Part shown: positions 1 to 7,200 of the stretch, piece by piece
How the letters are laid out: each line of letters begins with the position of its first letter
How positions within the stretch are numbered: the stretch's first letter is position 1
Assembly: GCA_902805495.1 (NCBI GenBank)
Contig: CADCTH010000438.1
Coordinates: 1 to 16,442 of the forward strand
DNA from: an uncultured Actinomycetospora sp.
Lineage (GTDB): Bacteria; Actinomycetota; Actinomycetes; Mycobacteriales; Pseudonocardiaceae
DNA length: 16,442 nucleotides
Reading direction: 5' to 3'
Made by a program: the position numbers and the translations under genes
Notes under the pieces: model-generated
Databases searched by the model: none
What the model was told of the DNA's origin: nothing
The model's input: the letters and a program-made list of their open reading frames with translations, nothing else

Positions 1-1
1 C

Positions 2-286
2 CGGGCCCGACCGGCCGATCTCGCCCTCGCGGTCAACGTCAACGCGTTCTGGACGGGCCCGGCGTCGCGCGAGCTCGCGGTGCTGGCCGCGGCGCTGCGC
101 CCGGGCGGGGTCCTGCACCTGGTCTACGGCTCCGACGGCTGCGCGGCGCGCACCGACGTCGTCGACCGGCTGGCCGGGCACCTCGCCGCCGCCGGCTTCG
201 TCCCCGACGTGGCGCTGCCCGAGCGCGACGGCGTGCGCCTGCTGCACGTGCGGGCGGCGCTCGCCGCCGGTCAGGCCGAGCGGTAG
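2..286 (+). CDS. SAM-dependent methyltransferase, C-terminal part (5' end outside window)
   Basis: The reading frame is open from base 2 to a TAG at 284-286, giving the last 94 residues of a longer protein. The visible part starts with an AVNVNAFWTGPA stretch, followed by a helix and the LRPGGVLHLVYG strand, then a helix and a final strand pair ending in LLHVRAAL. This order (motif around the cofactor-site strand, then the LxPGG turn, then the C-terminal sheet) is typical of class I Rossmann-fold methyltransferases. The SAM-binding glycine motif would lie upstream of the window, so neither substrate nor cofactor site can be judged. It converges with the small gene on the other strand and overlaps it by 16 bp. 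Family assignment is fairly good; substrate is unknown. Confidence 0.75.
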   Translation, partial: RARPADLALAVNVNAFWTGPASRELAVLAAALRPGGVLHLVYGSDGCAARTDVVDRLAGHLAAAGFVPDVALPERDGVRLLHVRAALAAGQAER

Positions 287-486
287 GCGAGCAGGCGCAC
301 GCCGAGCGCGGCCTCGGCGCGCCGGATCTCGGCGAGCTGGTCGTCGCTCAGGTCGGCGTAGGGGCTGGCGGCCTCGTACGCGACGAGCGGGGTGCCGAGA
401 CGCTCCTCGAGGCGACGCAGGTCGTCGAGGGCGGACTCGTCGAGGGCGGCCGGACGCAGGTCGGGGCCGGGGGACGGAGCGGACAC
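271..486 (-). CDS. Small hypothetical protein (71 aa) with an internal duplication
   Basis: Unrecognised small protein. The chosen start is the GTG at 486, preceded on the minus strand by GGGAGG about 7 nt upstream; longer in-frame extension upstream lacks such a site. Two related segments are visible: LRRLEERLGTPLVAYEAAS at about residues 22-40 and IRRAEAALGVRLLAYRSA at the C-terminus. Both have an amphipathic helix rich in Arg/Glu followed by LG-x2-L-[VL]-AY. The whole protein is charged, without a signal peptide or membrane segment, so it is probably cytosolic. It is divergent from the photoproduct-lyase-like gene, with about 119 bp between starts, so the two may share regulation (inference). 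A function cannot be given. Confidence 0.6.
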   Translation of the reverse strand: MSAPSPGPDLRPAALDESALDDLRRLEERLGTPLVAYEAASPYADLSDDQLAEIRRAEAALGVRLLAYRSA

Positions 487-560
487 GGGGACCTCCCGGG
501 ACAACGGGGTGGAGCACGGTGGTGTGACCGGCGACACGCCGGACGGTGGCGAGTATCCCG

Positions 561-592
561 CGTCCGGCGGGGGCAATCACCCCCATCGGACG
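561..592 (+). promoter_or_regulatory. Hairpin abutting the ribosome binding site of the photoproduct-lyase-like gene
   Basis: CGTCCG (561-566) pairs with CGGACG (587-592). After a 2x2 internal loop, GGGGG (569-573) pairs with CCCCC (580-584) around the loop CAATCA. The lower arm ends where the GGAAGG ribosome binding site (592-597) begins. As DNA, the inner part is also a dyad (GGGGG-6-CCCCC) that a regulator could bind. A further short stem, CCGGCG-ACA-CGCCGG, lies at 528-542. The pairing is seen directly; a role in controlling initiation is inference. Confidence 0.4.
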
Positions 593-605
593 GAAGGCGG
601 TGAGC

Positions 606-1739
606 GTGCGCGGTGTTGACGTGAGTGCGATGACGACAGCCCTCACGGCGCCCGCCGCCGACCCGGTCCGCACCCGCCTCTGGACGCCGCAGCGCGTCCT
701 GGTCACCCGCTCCGCGCAGGAGCACCCGCACACCGCCGAGATCCTCCGCCGCTGCGAGGCGGCCGGCGTCGACGACGTCGAGCTGCTGCGTGGCGACCGC
801 ATCACGGGCGTGCGCGGCGAGAGCGAGCGCGAGACCTACGCGCGCGCCAAGTCGACGCTCGCCGTGGTCACGAGCCCGGCGTCGGCCCGCAAGCTCGACC
901 CGATCCCGCCGAGCGCGGACTGGCGTGTCGACCTCGCCCGCGGCTGCCCGGCGCACTGTCAGTACTGCTACCTCGCGGGCTCGCTGTCCGGACCGCCGAT
1001 GACCCGCGCCTACGGCGACCTCGAGGAGATCCTCGCCGGGCTCGACGCCTACGTCGGCCACGGCACGATCACCTCGACGAACGTCGACCGCGCCGGCGAG
1101 GGCACGACGTTCGAGGCGTCCTGCTACACCGATCCGCTCGGCATCGAGCACGTCACCGGCAGCCTGTCGGCGGCGATCCGCCACGTCGGCACCCACGACT
1201 TCGGCGGGCCGGTGCAGCTGCGGGCGACCACCAAGTTCGCCGACGTCGCCGGCCTGCTCGACCTGCCGCACCACGGGCGCACGCGGATGCGGTTCTCGGT
1301 GGGCCCGGAGTCGGTGGTCGGGCGATTCGAGGGCGGCACCGACCCCGTCGAGAAGCGCATCGGCGCGCTCGCGACGCTGGCACGCGCGGGCTGGCCGGTG
1401 GGCCTGACGGTCGCGCCGATCATGCCCGTCGGCGACTGGCGCGCGGCCTACAGCGACCTGCTCGCCCGGGTGGCCACCGCGCTCGAGGGGATCGACGACC
1501 TCGACCTCACCGTCGAGTGCATCACCCACCGCTTCACGCCGGGCAGCAAGGAGACCCTCGAGGGTTGGTACCCGAGGACGCGGCTCGAGATGGACCCCGA
1601 GCAGCGGCGCACCAAGCGCGGCAAGTTCGGCGCGGTCAAGCACGTCTACCCCGACTACGTCATGGCCGAGCTGCGCGCGCACGTCACCGACGAGCTCGCC
1701 GAGCGCCTGCCGGCGGCGCGGGTCCTGTACTGGACCTAG
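606..1739 (+). CDS. Spore photoproduct lyase family radical SAM protein
   Basis: Probable radical SAM DNA-repair enzyme of the SplB family, which splits the UV-induced 5-thyminyl-5,6-dihydrothymine dimer back to two thymines. With the GTG at 606 as start (GGAAGG 8 nt upstream) it has 377 residues; GTG 600 and ATG 630 are alternatives. The [4Fe-4S] motif is C114-x3-C118-x2-C121 followed by YLAG. The later FEASCYTD segment contains C173, matching the position of the hydrogen-donor cysteine (C141) in Bacillus SplB. Family blocks continue with GIEHVTGSL, TKFADVAGLLD, TRMRFSV, GLTVAPIMPVGDWRAAY, ITHRFTPGSK and the C-terminal WYPRTRLEMD...KRGKFGAVKHVYP. Everything expected of a functional lyase appears present, although actinomycetes do not make endospores, so the natural substrate is uncertain. 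Confidence 0.9.
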   Translation: MRGVDVSAMTTALTAPAADPVRTRLWTPQRVLVTRSAQEHPHTAEILRRCEAAGVDDVELLRGDRITGVRGESERETYARAKSTLAVVTSPASARKLDPIPPSADWRVDLARGCPAHCQYCYLAGSLSGPPMTRAYGDLEEILAGLDAYVGHGTITSTNVDRAGEGTTFEASCYTDPLGIEHVTGSLSAAIRHVGTHDFGGPVQLRATTKFADVAGLLDLPHHGRTRMRFSVGPESVVGRFEGGTDPVEKRIGALATLARAGWPVGLTVAPIMPVGDWRAAYSDLLARVATALEGIDDLDLTVECITHRFTPGSKETLEGWYPRTRLEMDPEQRRTKRGKFGAVKHVYPDYVMAELRAHVTDELAERLPAARVLYWT

Positions 1740-1750
1740 GCGACCTAGGC
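1733..1750. repeat. 9-bp tandem duplication carrying both convergent stop codons
   Basis: GACCTAGGC occurs twice head to tail at 1733-1741 and 1742-1750. Because CCTAGG is palindromic, the first copy gives the TAG stop of the plus-strand photoproduct-lyase-like gene (1737-1739) and the second gives the TAG stop of azlD on the minus strand (1745-1747). The two coding regions are therefore separated by only 5 bp, with no room for a terminator. Confidence 0.85.
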
Positions 1751-2071
1751 ACCCACGCCCAGCCACCACCGCAGGAGCGCGGTCACGAGCATCGCGACGG
1801 CGACCGCCACGACCATCGGCACGCGCAGGAGGTAGGCGACCCCGGCGACGCCGAGACCGCCGACGAGGGCGGCGGCGTCCCGCGACGGGCCGTGCGTGCC
1901 CACCGCGACGACCACGAGGCCGGCGAGCAGGGCGGCCGCGGCCAGGCCCGCCACCACGAGCAGGCGTCGCGGGAGGCGCCGCGCCCCGAGGAGGAGGGGG
2001 CCCGCGGCCTTCATGCCGGCGATGGCGACGATCGTGATCGCGATTCCCGGCCACGGCGCGGAGGTGGTCAC
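1745..2071 (-). CDS. azlD: AzlD-family branched-chain amino acid transporter small subunit
   Basis: A 108-residue, strongly hydrophobic protein of the size typical for AzlD, the small partner of AzlC in branched-chain amino acid export (established for Bacillus azlCD and related brnFE). Four hydrophobic stretches can be traced: about residues 9-28, 35-56, 64-83 and 84-104. The GTG start at 2071 overlaps the TGA stop of azlC as GTGA, so translation is probably coupled. No separate ribosome binding site is needed. The short length and the pairing with azlC make the assignment firm; the actual substrate (Val/Leu/Ile, Met or an analogue) cannot be read from sequence. Confidence 0.85.
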   Translation of the reverse strand: MTTSAPWPGIAITIVAIAGMKAAGPLLLGARRLPRRLLVVAGLAAAALLAGLVVVAVGTHGPSRDAAALVGGLGVAGVAYLLRVPMVVAVAVAMLVTALLRWWLGVGA

Positions 2072-2778
2072 GACCCGTCCTCCTCGTGGCGGAGCACCAG
2101 CCCGACGAGGGCCCCGGCCAGGGCGACCAGCAGGGCCGCGCTCGCGGGCAGCACCGTCAGCGCCGCCGCGGCGAGCGCGGCACCGGTGAGGGCGGCGGCC
2201 ACGGCGGGCCGCGAGCGCCGCGCCTCGTCGATCGCGAGCAGCAGGAAGAACGCCGGCAGGGCGACGTCGAGGCCGTAGGCGCGGATCACGTCGGGGCCCG
2301 GGGCGACGAGGAGGCCGACGACCGTCCCGACGACCCACGCGACCCACTGCGGGATGCTCGCCCCGATCAGCACCGCCCGGTCGAACTGGCCGTTCCCGCG
2401 GTGCGCGAGGGCGAACGACGGATCCACGAGCGCCTGGGCGTGCAGCGCCCGGACCCACCGGCTCCCGCGGAGGCTGTCGTTGAGGGCGATGCTCATCACG
2501 ACGTGGCGCACGTTGACGAGCACCGCCGCCGCCACCGCGGGGACGAGGCCGGCGGCGGAGCTGACCAGCAGCATCGACTGGGCGGTGCCGGAGAACGCCA
2601 GCGCCGAGAACGTGACGGGCGCCGCCGTGCCCCAGCCCGCGGTCGCCGCCATCGCCCCGAAGCCGGCGCCGAAGACCGCCGTCGCGGCGGCCGGGCCGAT
2701 CCCGCGGCGAATCCCGTCGACGATGCCGGCCCGTCCCAGGGGCTCCGGCCGTCCTCGTCCCTCGGTCGGCGCGGTCAT
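2068..2778 (-). CDS. azlC: AzlC-family branched-chain amino acid permease
   Basis: A 236-residue polytopic membrane protein, the large subunit of an AzlCD exporter. Typical AzlC features are the early GFGAMAATAGWGTAAPVTFS region, the FSGTAQSML motif, VNVRHVVMSIALND, and later ALVDPSFALAHR and GASIPQWVAWVVGT. Hydrophobic helices fill most of residues 20-230. The ATG at 2778 is chosen; GGGAGG lies almost directly upstream (spacing only 1 nt, which is short), and a TTG at 2811 in the same frame is a less likely alternative. It precedes azlD with a 4-bp overlap and is divergent from a CGNR regulator, with a 30-bp dyad between the two starts. A plausible minus-strand promoter is TGAGCA (2826-2821), a 17-bp spacer and TAGCGT (2803-2798). 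Confidence 0.88.
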   Translation of the reverse strand: MTAPTEGRGRPEPLGRAGIVDGIRRGIGPAAATAVFGAGFGAMAATAGWGTAAPVTFSALAFSGTAQSMLLVSSAAGLVPAVAAAVLVNVRHVVMSIALNDSLRGSRWVRALHAQALVDPSFALAHRGNGQFDRAVLIGASIPQWVAWVVGTVVGLLVAPGPDVIRAYGLDVALPAFFLLLAIDEARRSRPAVAAALTGAALAAAALTVLPASAALLVALAGALVGLVLRHEEDGS

Positions 2779-2800
2779 GCCTCCCGGTGCCCGATGTACG

Positions 2801-2830
2801 CTAACGACCAAACACGGCGTTGCTCATTAG
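2801..2830. promoter_or_regulatory. 30-bp imperfect dyad between azlC and the CGNR gene (candidate operator)
   Basis: Arm CTAACGACCAA (2801-2811) and arm TTGCTCATTAG (2820-2830) are inverted repeats matching at 9 of 11 positions, with an 8-bp spacer. The dyad is AT-richer than its surroundings and lies nearly midway between the two divergent starts (centre about 37 bp from azlC and 33 bp from the CGNR start). The possible azlC -35/-10 elements fall inside it, so a bound protein would occlude both genes. The likely binder is the adjacent CGNR protein, but this is inference. Confidence 0.55.
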
Positions 2831-2848
2831 TCGGGAACCGAGGTGACC

Positions 2849-3436
2849 ATGACCCGCGATCTCGTCGGCGGCCACCCCGCGCTCGACCTCGTCAACACCG
2901 TGTGGTGGCGTGGCGATCCCACCCGCCGGGTCGACCGCGTCCCCGATCTCCCGGCGTTCCTGGTGTGGGCGGCGCGGGCGGGTCTCGGGCCGATCGACGT
3001 CGTGCCGGACGCGGCGGATCCGGCGGGCGCGGCGATCGCCACGGTCCACGCCCTGCGGGAGCACGCCCACGCCGTGCTCGCCGCCCACGCGACGGGGGCA
3101 CCCGTCCCGCCGGCGCCGCTGCGCGAGCTGCACGCCGCCGGCGCCGAGGCGATGCGGCGGTCGGCGCCCCGACTCGCGCTGCCCCTGCGGTGGGAGCGCC
3201 GGGCCGCGTCCGCGGACGAGGTGCCCGACGTGGTGGCCGGCTCCCTCGTCGACCTCCTCGCCCACCAGGACCTCACCCACCTGCGTGTCTGCGCCGACGA
3301 CGACTGCGCGTGGCTCTACCTGGACCGCAGCCGCAACCACAGCCGCCGCTGGTGCTCGTCGGCCGAGTGCGGCAACCGGCACCGGGTGCAGCGGTTCGCC
3401 GCGCGGCGACGCACCCGGAGCAGCAGCGCCAGCTGA
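2849..3436 (+). CDS. CGNR zinc-finger (ABATE-domain) putative transcriptional regulator
   Basis: A 195-residue cytosolic protein. The N-terminal ABATE domain begins with the typical GGHPALDLVNT (residues 7-17). The C-terminal treble-clef-like zinc finger has C148-x4-C153 and C169-x4-C174 followed by GNR, with the conserved DRSRNHSRRWCS run between. Proteins of this family are thought to be stress-linked DNA-binding regulators, though few have been studied. The ATG at 2849 is preferred because GAGG (2840-2843) lies 5 nt upstream; a GTG at 2843 overlaps that site. The gene is divergent from azlCD and the dyad between them is a natural target, so it may control amino acid export and itself (inference). 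The basic tail RRRTRSSSAS follows the finger. Confidence 0.9.
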   Translation: MTRDLVGGHPALDLVNTVWWRGDPTRRVDRVPDLPAFLVWAARAGLGPIDVVPDAADPAGAAIATVHALREHAHAVLAAHATGAPVPPAPLRELHAAGAEAMRRSAPRLALPLRWERRAASADEVPDVVAGSLVDLLAHQDLTHLRVCADDDCAWLYLDRSRNHSRRWCSSAECGNRHRVQRFAARRRTRSSSAS

Positions 3437-3556
3437 CGCGACCGCGCGACCGGCGCGCCGGCGGCGTCCCACATCTCGACGGCGCGCGCAGCCCGTCGCC
3501 GACCCGTTCCGTGCTGCTGTCGATCTCGAGCTCGCCGATCACGCGGTGGGTAGACC

Positions 3557-4030
3557 TCAGCGGCGGCCGCGCGGCAGCGCGCGCACCAGCGGCAGGACGC
3601 GGTGGGCGACGCGCTCGCGCAGCGCGATCTCCGTGCGGGTGCGCTCGACCCCGGGCGACCCGATGATCCCCTGGACCACGTGCTCCAGGTTCGCGTTGGT
3701 CCGGGCGACCACGCGCGCCCAGAGGTCGCCGTCGCCGGTGATCGTGTGCGCCTCCACCACCTCGGGGATCGTCGCGAGGTGCCCGGCGACGTCGTCGAGT
3801 CGGCCCTGCGTGATGTGCAGGGTGACGAAGGCGTGCACGTCGTAGCCGAGCGCCTCGGGGTCGACCTGGGGCGCGAACCCGACGATCACCCCCCACTCCT
3901 GGAGCCGCAGGAACCGGGCCTGCGCGGTGCCGCGTGCGATGCCCAGCGCCCGGGCGTGCTCGCGCAGGCCGGCGCGCGGACGCTCGAGCAGCGCGAGGAG
4001 CAGGGAGCGGTCGAGGTCGTCGAGGTCCAC
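3557..4030 (-). CDS. Lrp/AsnC-family transcriptional regulator
   Basis: A 157-residue regulator with the two-domain Lrp plan. The N-terminal part (DLDDLDRSLLLALLERPRAG, then a helix-turn-helix at about 20-45 with LGIARGTAQARFLRLQEWGVI) binds DNA. The C-terminal RAM domain (about 60-140, including VTLHITQGRLDDVAGHLATIPEV and TGDGDLWARVVA) forms oligomers and binds amino acids in known members. The start is a GTG at 4030 with no clear ribosome binding site. A CCAATGG palindrome lies 10 bp upstream, suggesting autoregulation. It is divergent from the large oxidoreductase gene, the usual arrangement for a local Lrp-type regulator and its target. The effector is unknown; an amino acid or 2-oxoacid is plausible from the neighbour. 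Downstream, 3437-3556 is a 120-bp convergent gap with no recognisable gene. Confidence 0.92.
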   Translation of the reverse strand: MDLDDLDRSLLLALLERPRAGLREHARALGIARGTAQARFLRLQEWGVIVGFAPQVDPEALGYDVHAFVTLHITQGRLDDVAGHLATIPEVVEAHTITGDGDLWARVVARTNANLEHVVQGIIGSPGVERTRTEIALRERVAHRVLPLVRALPRGRR

Positions 4031-4036
4031 GGCGAG

Positions 4037-4120
4037 GGTCCAATGGCCGATGCGGATCAGTCAGCGAGGCGTTCCACTGGACCATTGGCCCAACGGCTGA
4101 GGAGAACTGTAGACCACTGG
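4037..4120. promoter_or_regulatory. Array of four CCANTGG palindromes (candidate Lrp-family operator) and promoter region
   Basis: The 185-bp divergent region between the Lrp-like gene and the oxidoreductase contains CCAATGG (4040-4046), CCACTGG (4074-4080), CCATTGG (4082-4088) and CCACTGG (4114-4120). All fit the odd palindrome CCANTGG. The first and third are extended to 12-bp near-copies (4037-4048 and 4079-4090) whose starts are 42 bp apart, about four helical turns; the second and fourth are 40 bp apart. This suits the wrapped octamer binding known for Lrp proteins. A possible promoter for the oxidoreductase is TTGGCC (4085-4090), 17 bp, TGTAGA (4108-4113); the match is weak. Confidence 0.55.
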
Positions 4121-4215
4121 CGAGTAACTCCCTAGCTTCAGCGGCACCGCAGCAGGCATGCGCCGGTCGGCCGACACCACCCCCGCGGCCGACCCGCCCG
4201 CCGAGGAGGTCCGCC

Positions 4216-7200
4216 ATGACCGTCGACGTCCGCCCGCCCGCCTTCGACCGCCCGCACCCCGAGGACGGCGGCCCGCGCCGGCCGACGACGCTGCGCGACC
4301 GCTACGCGCTCACCACGGGCCGCGTGCACCTCACCGGCGTCCAGGCCCTCGTGCGCCTGCCCCTCGACCAGCACCGCGCCGACCTCGCCGCGGGGCTGCG
4401 CACCGGCGGCTACATCTCGGGCTACGAGGGTTCGCCGCTCGCCGGCTACGACCTCGAGCTCGCCCGCCACGGCGACCTGCTCACCGCGCACGACGTGGTG
4501 TTCGCCCCCGGGCTCAACGAGGAGCTCGCGCTGACCGCCGTCGAGGGCACGCAGCTCGCAGCGGCCACCGGCGGGCTGACCCGCGACGGGGTCGTCGGCT
4601 ACTGGTACGGCAAGGCGCCGGGCCTCGACCGCGCCACCGACGCGCTGCGCCACGCCAACCTCACCGGCACGCACCCGCGGGGTGGCGCGGTCGCGTTCGT
4701 CGGCGACGACCCGGCGGCGAAGTCGTCGAGCGTGCCCTCGGGCTCCGAGGCGGCGCTGGCCGACATGGCCGTGCCGGTGCTCTACCCCGCCGACCCCCAG
4801 GACGTCCTCGACCTCGGGCGCCACGCCGTTGCGCTGTCGCGGGTCAGCGGGCTCTGGACGTCGCTCAAGCTGGTCACGGCCGTCGCCGACGGCTCGGGCA
4901 CCGTCGACGTCCACCCCGACCGGCTGCTCCCCGTCGTCCCGGACACCGTGATCGACGGCCGGCCCTACGTGCACACGCCGTCGGCGACCCTGCTGGCGCC
5001 CCACCTCGCCGGCATCGAGCGCGACCTCTACCGCGCCCGCCTCGAGCTCGCCCGCCGCTACGCCGCCGCCAACGGCCTCGACCGCATCGTCGGACGCGGC
5101 CCTGCGCGCCTCGGGATCGTGGCCGCGGGCAAGAGCTGGCTCGACCTGCGCCAGGCCCTGGACGCCCTCGGCCTCGACGACGCCGAGCTCGCGCGGCTCG
5201 GCGTGCGCCTGCTGCGGGTCGGCATGCCCTGGCCGCTCGAGCCCACGATCGTCGACCGGTTCGCCGACGGCCTCGACGAGATCGTCGTCGTCGAGGAGAA
5301 GCGGGCGTTCCTCGAGACCCAGATCAAGGAGCGCCTCTACGGCCGTGCGGGCGCCCCGACCGTGCACGGCAAGCGCGACCCCGACGGCGCGACGCTCTTC
5401 GCCGAGCACGGCGACCTCGACCCCGACGTCGTCGCGCGCCGCCTGGCGACACGGCTGCTGGCGCACGGGTCGTTCCCGTCGGTGGTCGCGTGGCGCGACG
5501 AGAAGGCGCGCCGCAGCCGGATCGAGCTGTCGCTGACGCCGGTCGAGGGCGCGCACCGCACGCCCTTCTACTGCTCGGGCTGCCCGCACAACACCTCGAC
5601 CACCGCGATCCCCGAGGGCTCGCTGGTCGGCGCGGGCATCGGCTGCCACACGATGGTGCTGCTGATGCCCGAGGAGCAGGTCGGCGAGGTCACCGGGCTG
5701 TCCCAGATGGGCGGCGAGGGCGCGCACTGGTTCGGGATGGCGCCGTTCGTCGAGCGCCCAGATGGTCTGACACCGCACTTCGTCCAGAACATGGGCGACG
5801 GGACGTTCCACCACTCCGGCTCGCTGGCGATCCGCGCGGCCGTCGCCGCCGGCGCCCACATGACGTTCCGGCTGCTGCACAACGGGGCCGCGGCGATGAC
5901 GGGTGGCCAGGACGCCGTGGGTGCGCTCCCGATGCCGGCGCTGACGCGCTCGCTGGCCGCCGAGGGCGTCACGAAGATCATCCTCACGACCGAGGACCGG
6001 TCGCGGTACAAGCGCGTGAGGCTCGCGGACGGCGTGGTCGTGTGGGACCGATCGCGCTACGAGGAGGCCCAGCGCGTGCTCGCCGCGACGCCGGGCGTCA
6101 CCGTGCTGATCCACGACCAGGAGTGCGCCGCCCAGAAGCGCCGCAAGCGCAAGCGCGGCACCCTGGCCGACCCGAGCACCCGCGTGATGATCAACGAGCG
6201 CGTCTGCGAGGGCTGCGGCGACTGCGGGCAGACGTCGAACTGCCTGTCGGTGACGCCGGTGGAGACGGAGTTCGGCCGCAAGACCCGCATCCACCAGGCG
6301 TCGTGCAACAAGGACTACTCCTGCCTCGACGGCGACTGCCCGGCGTTCCTGACCGTGGAGCCGGGGACGGCGACCTCGCGCCCGGCGCTCGACCCGCTGG
6401 GTGCCGACGACCTCCCGGCGCCGCCGCAGGTGGTCGACACCGACGAGTTCACGATCCGGCTCGCCGGCATCGGCGGCACGGGCGTGACGACGGTGTCGCA
6501 GGTCCTCGCCACCGCGGGGCTGGTCGCCGGTCGGCACGTGCGCGGGCTCGACCAGACCGGGCTGGCCCAGAAGGGCGGCGCCGTCGTCTCCGACGTCAAG
6601 ATCAGCCGGGCGCCGCACGAGGCCGCGGGCCGAGCGGCCGAGGGCGAGTGCGACCTCTACCTCGGCGCCGACCTGCTCGTCGCCGCCGAGCCGGCGAACC
6701 TCGCGACGACCTCGCCGTGGCGCACCGTCGCCGCGGTGTCGTCGACGAAGGTGCCGACCGGGGCGATGGTCGTCGACCCGTCGGTCTCGTTCCCCGACGC
6801 CGACGCGGTCCTGGCCCGGATCACCGAACGGGTGCGCCGCGACGCGGGGGTGGTGCTCGACGCCCGCGCACTGGCCGACGCGCTGTTCGGCGACGACCAG
6901 TTCGCGCTCACGCTGCTGGTCGGCGCCGCCTTCCAGACCGGCGCGCTGCCGCTGCCCCCGGCCGCGATCGAGGATGCGTTCGCGCTCAACGGCGCGGCGG
7001 TGGAGAAGAACCTGCAGGCGTTCCGCCGCGGGCGCCAGGCCGTCGCCGACCCCGCGGCGTTCGCCGAGGTCGTCGCCGCGGCCACCGGGACCGCACCGGG
7101 CACCGGCGTCCCGGGGCTCTCGGCGCGCGGTGCGGCCGAGGCGGCGGAGATCGTCGCGTCGATCGGCGCGCCCGCGGGCAGCGAGCTCGAGCGGCTGCTG

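Noticed and set aside
348..2054. Long minus-strand open frame (568 codons) antisense to the SPL-family gene
   Set aside because: Its product is a low-complexity Arg/Gly/Ala/Asp-rich string with no domain, typical of the shadow frame in GC-rich DNA; the plus-strand gene has clear family motifs.
3450..3461. 12-bp palindrome CCGGCGCGCCGG after the CGNR gene as a terminator
   Set aside because: It has no spacer loop and would form only a 4-bp stem; in DNA this rich in G and C such palindromes are expected by chance.
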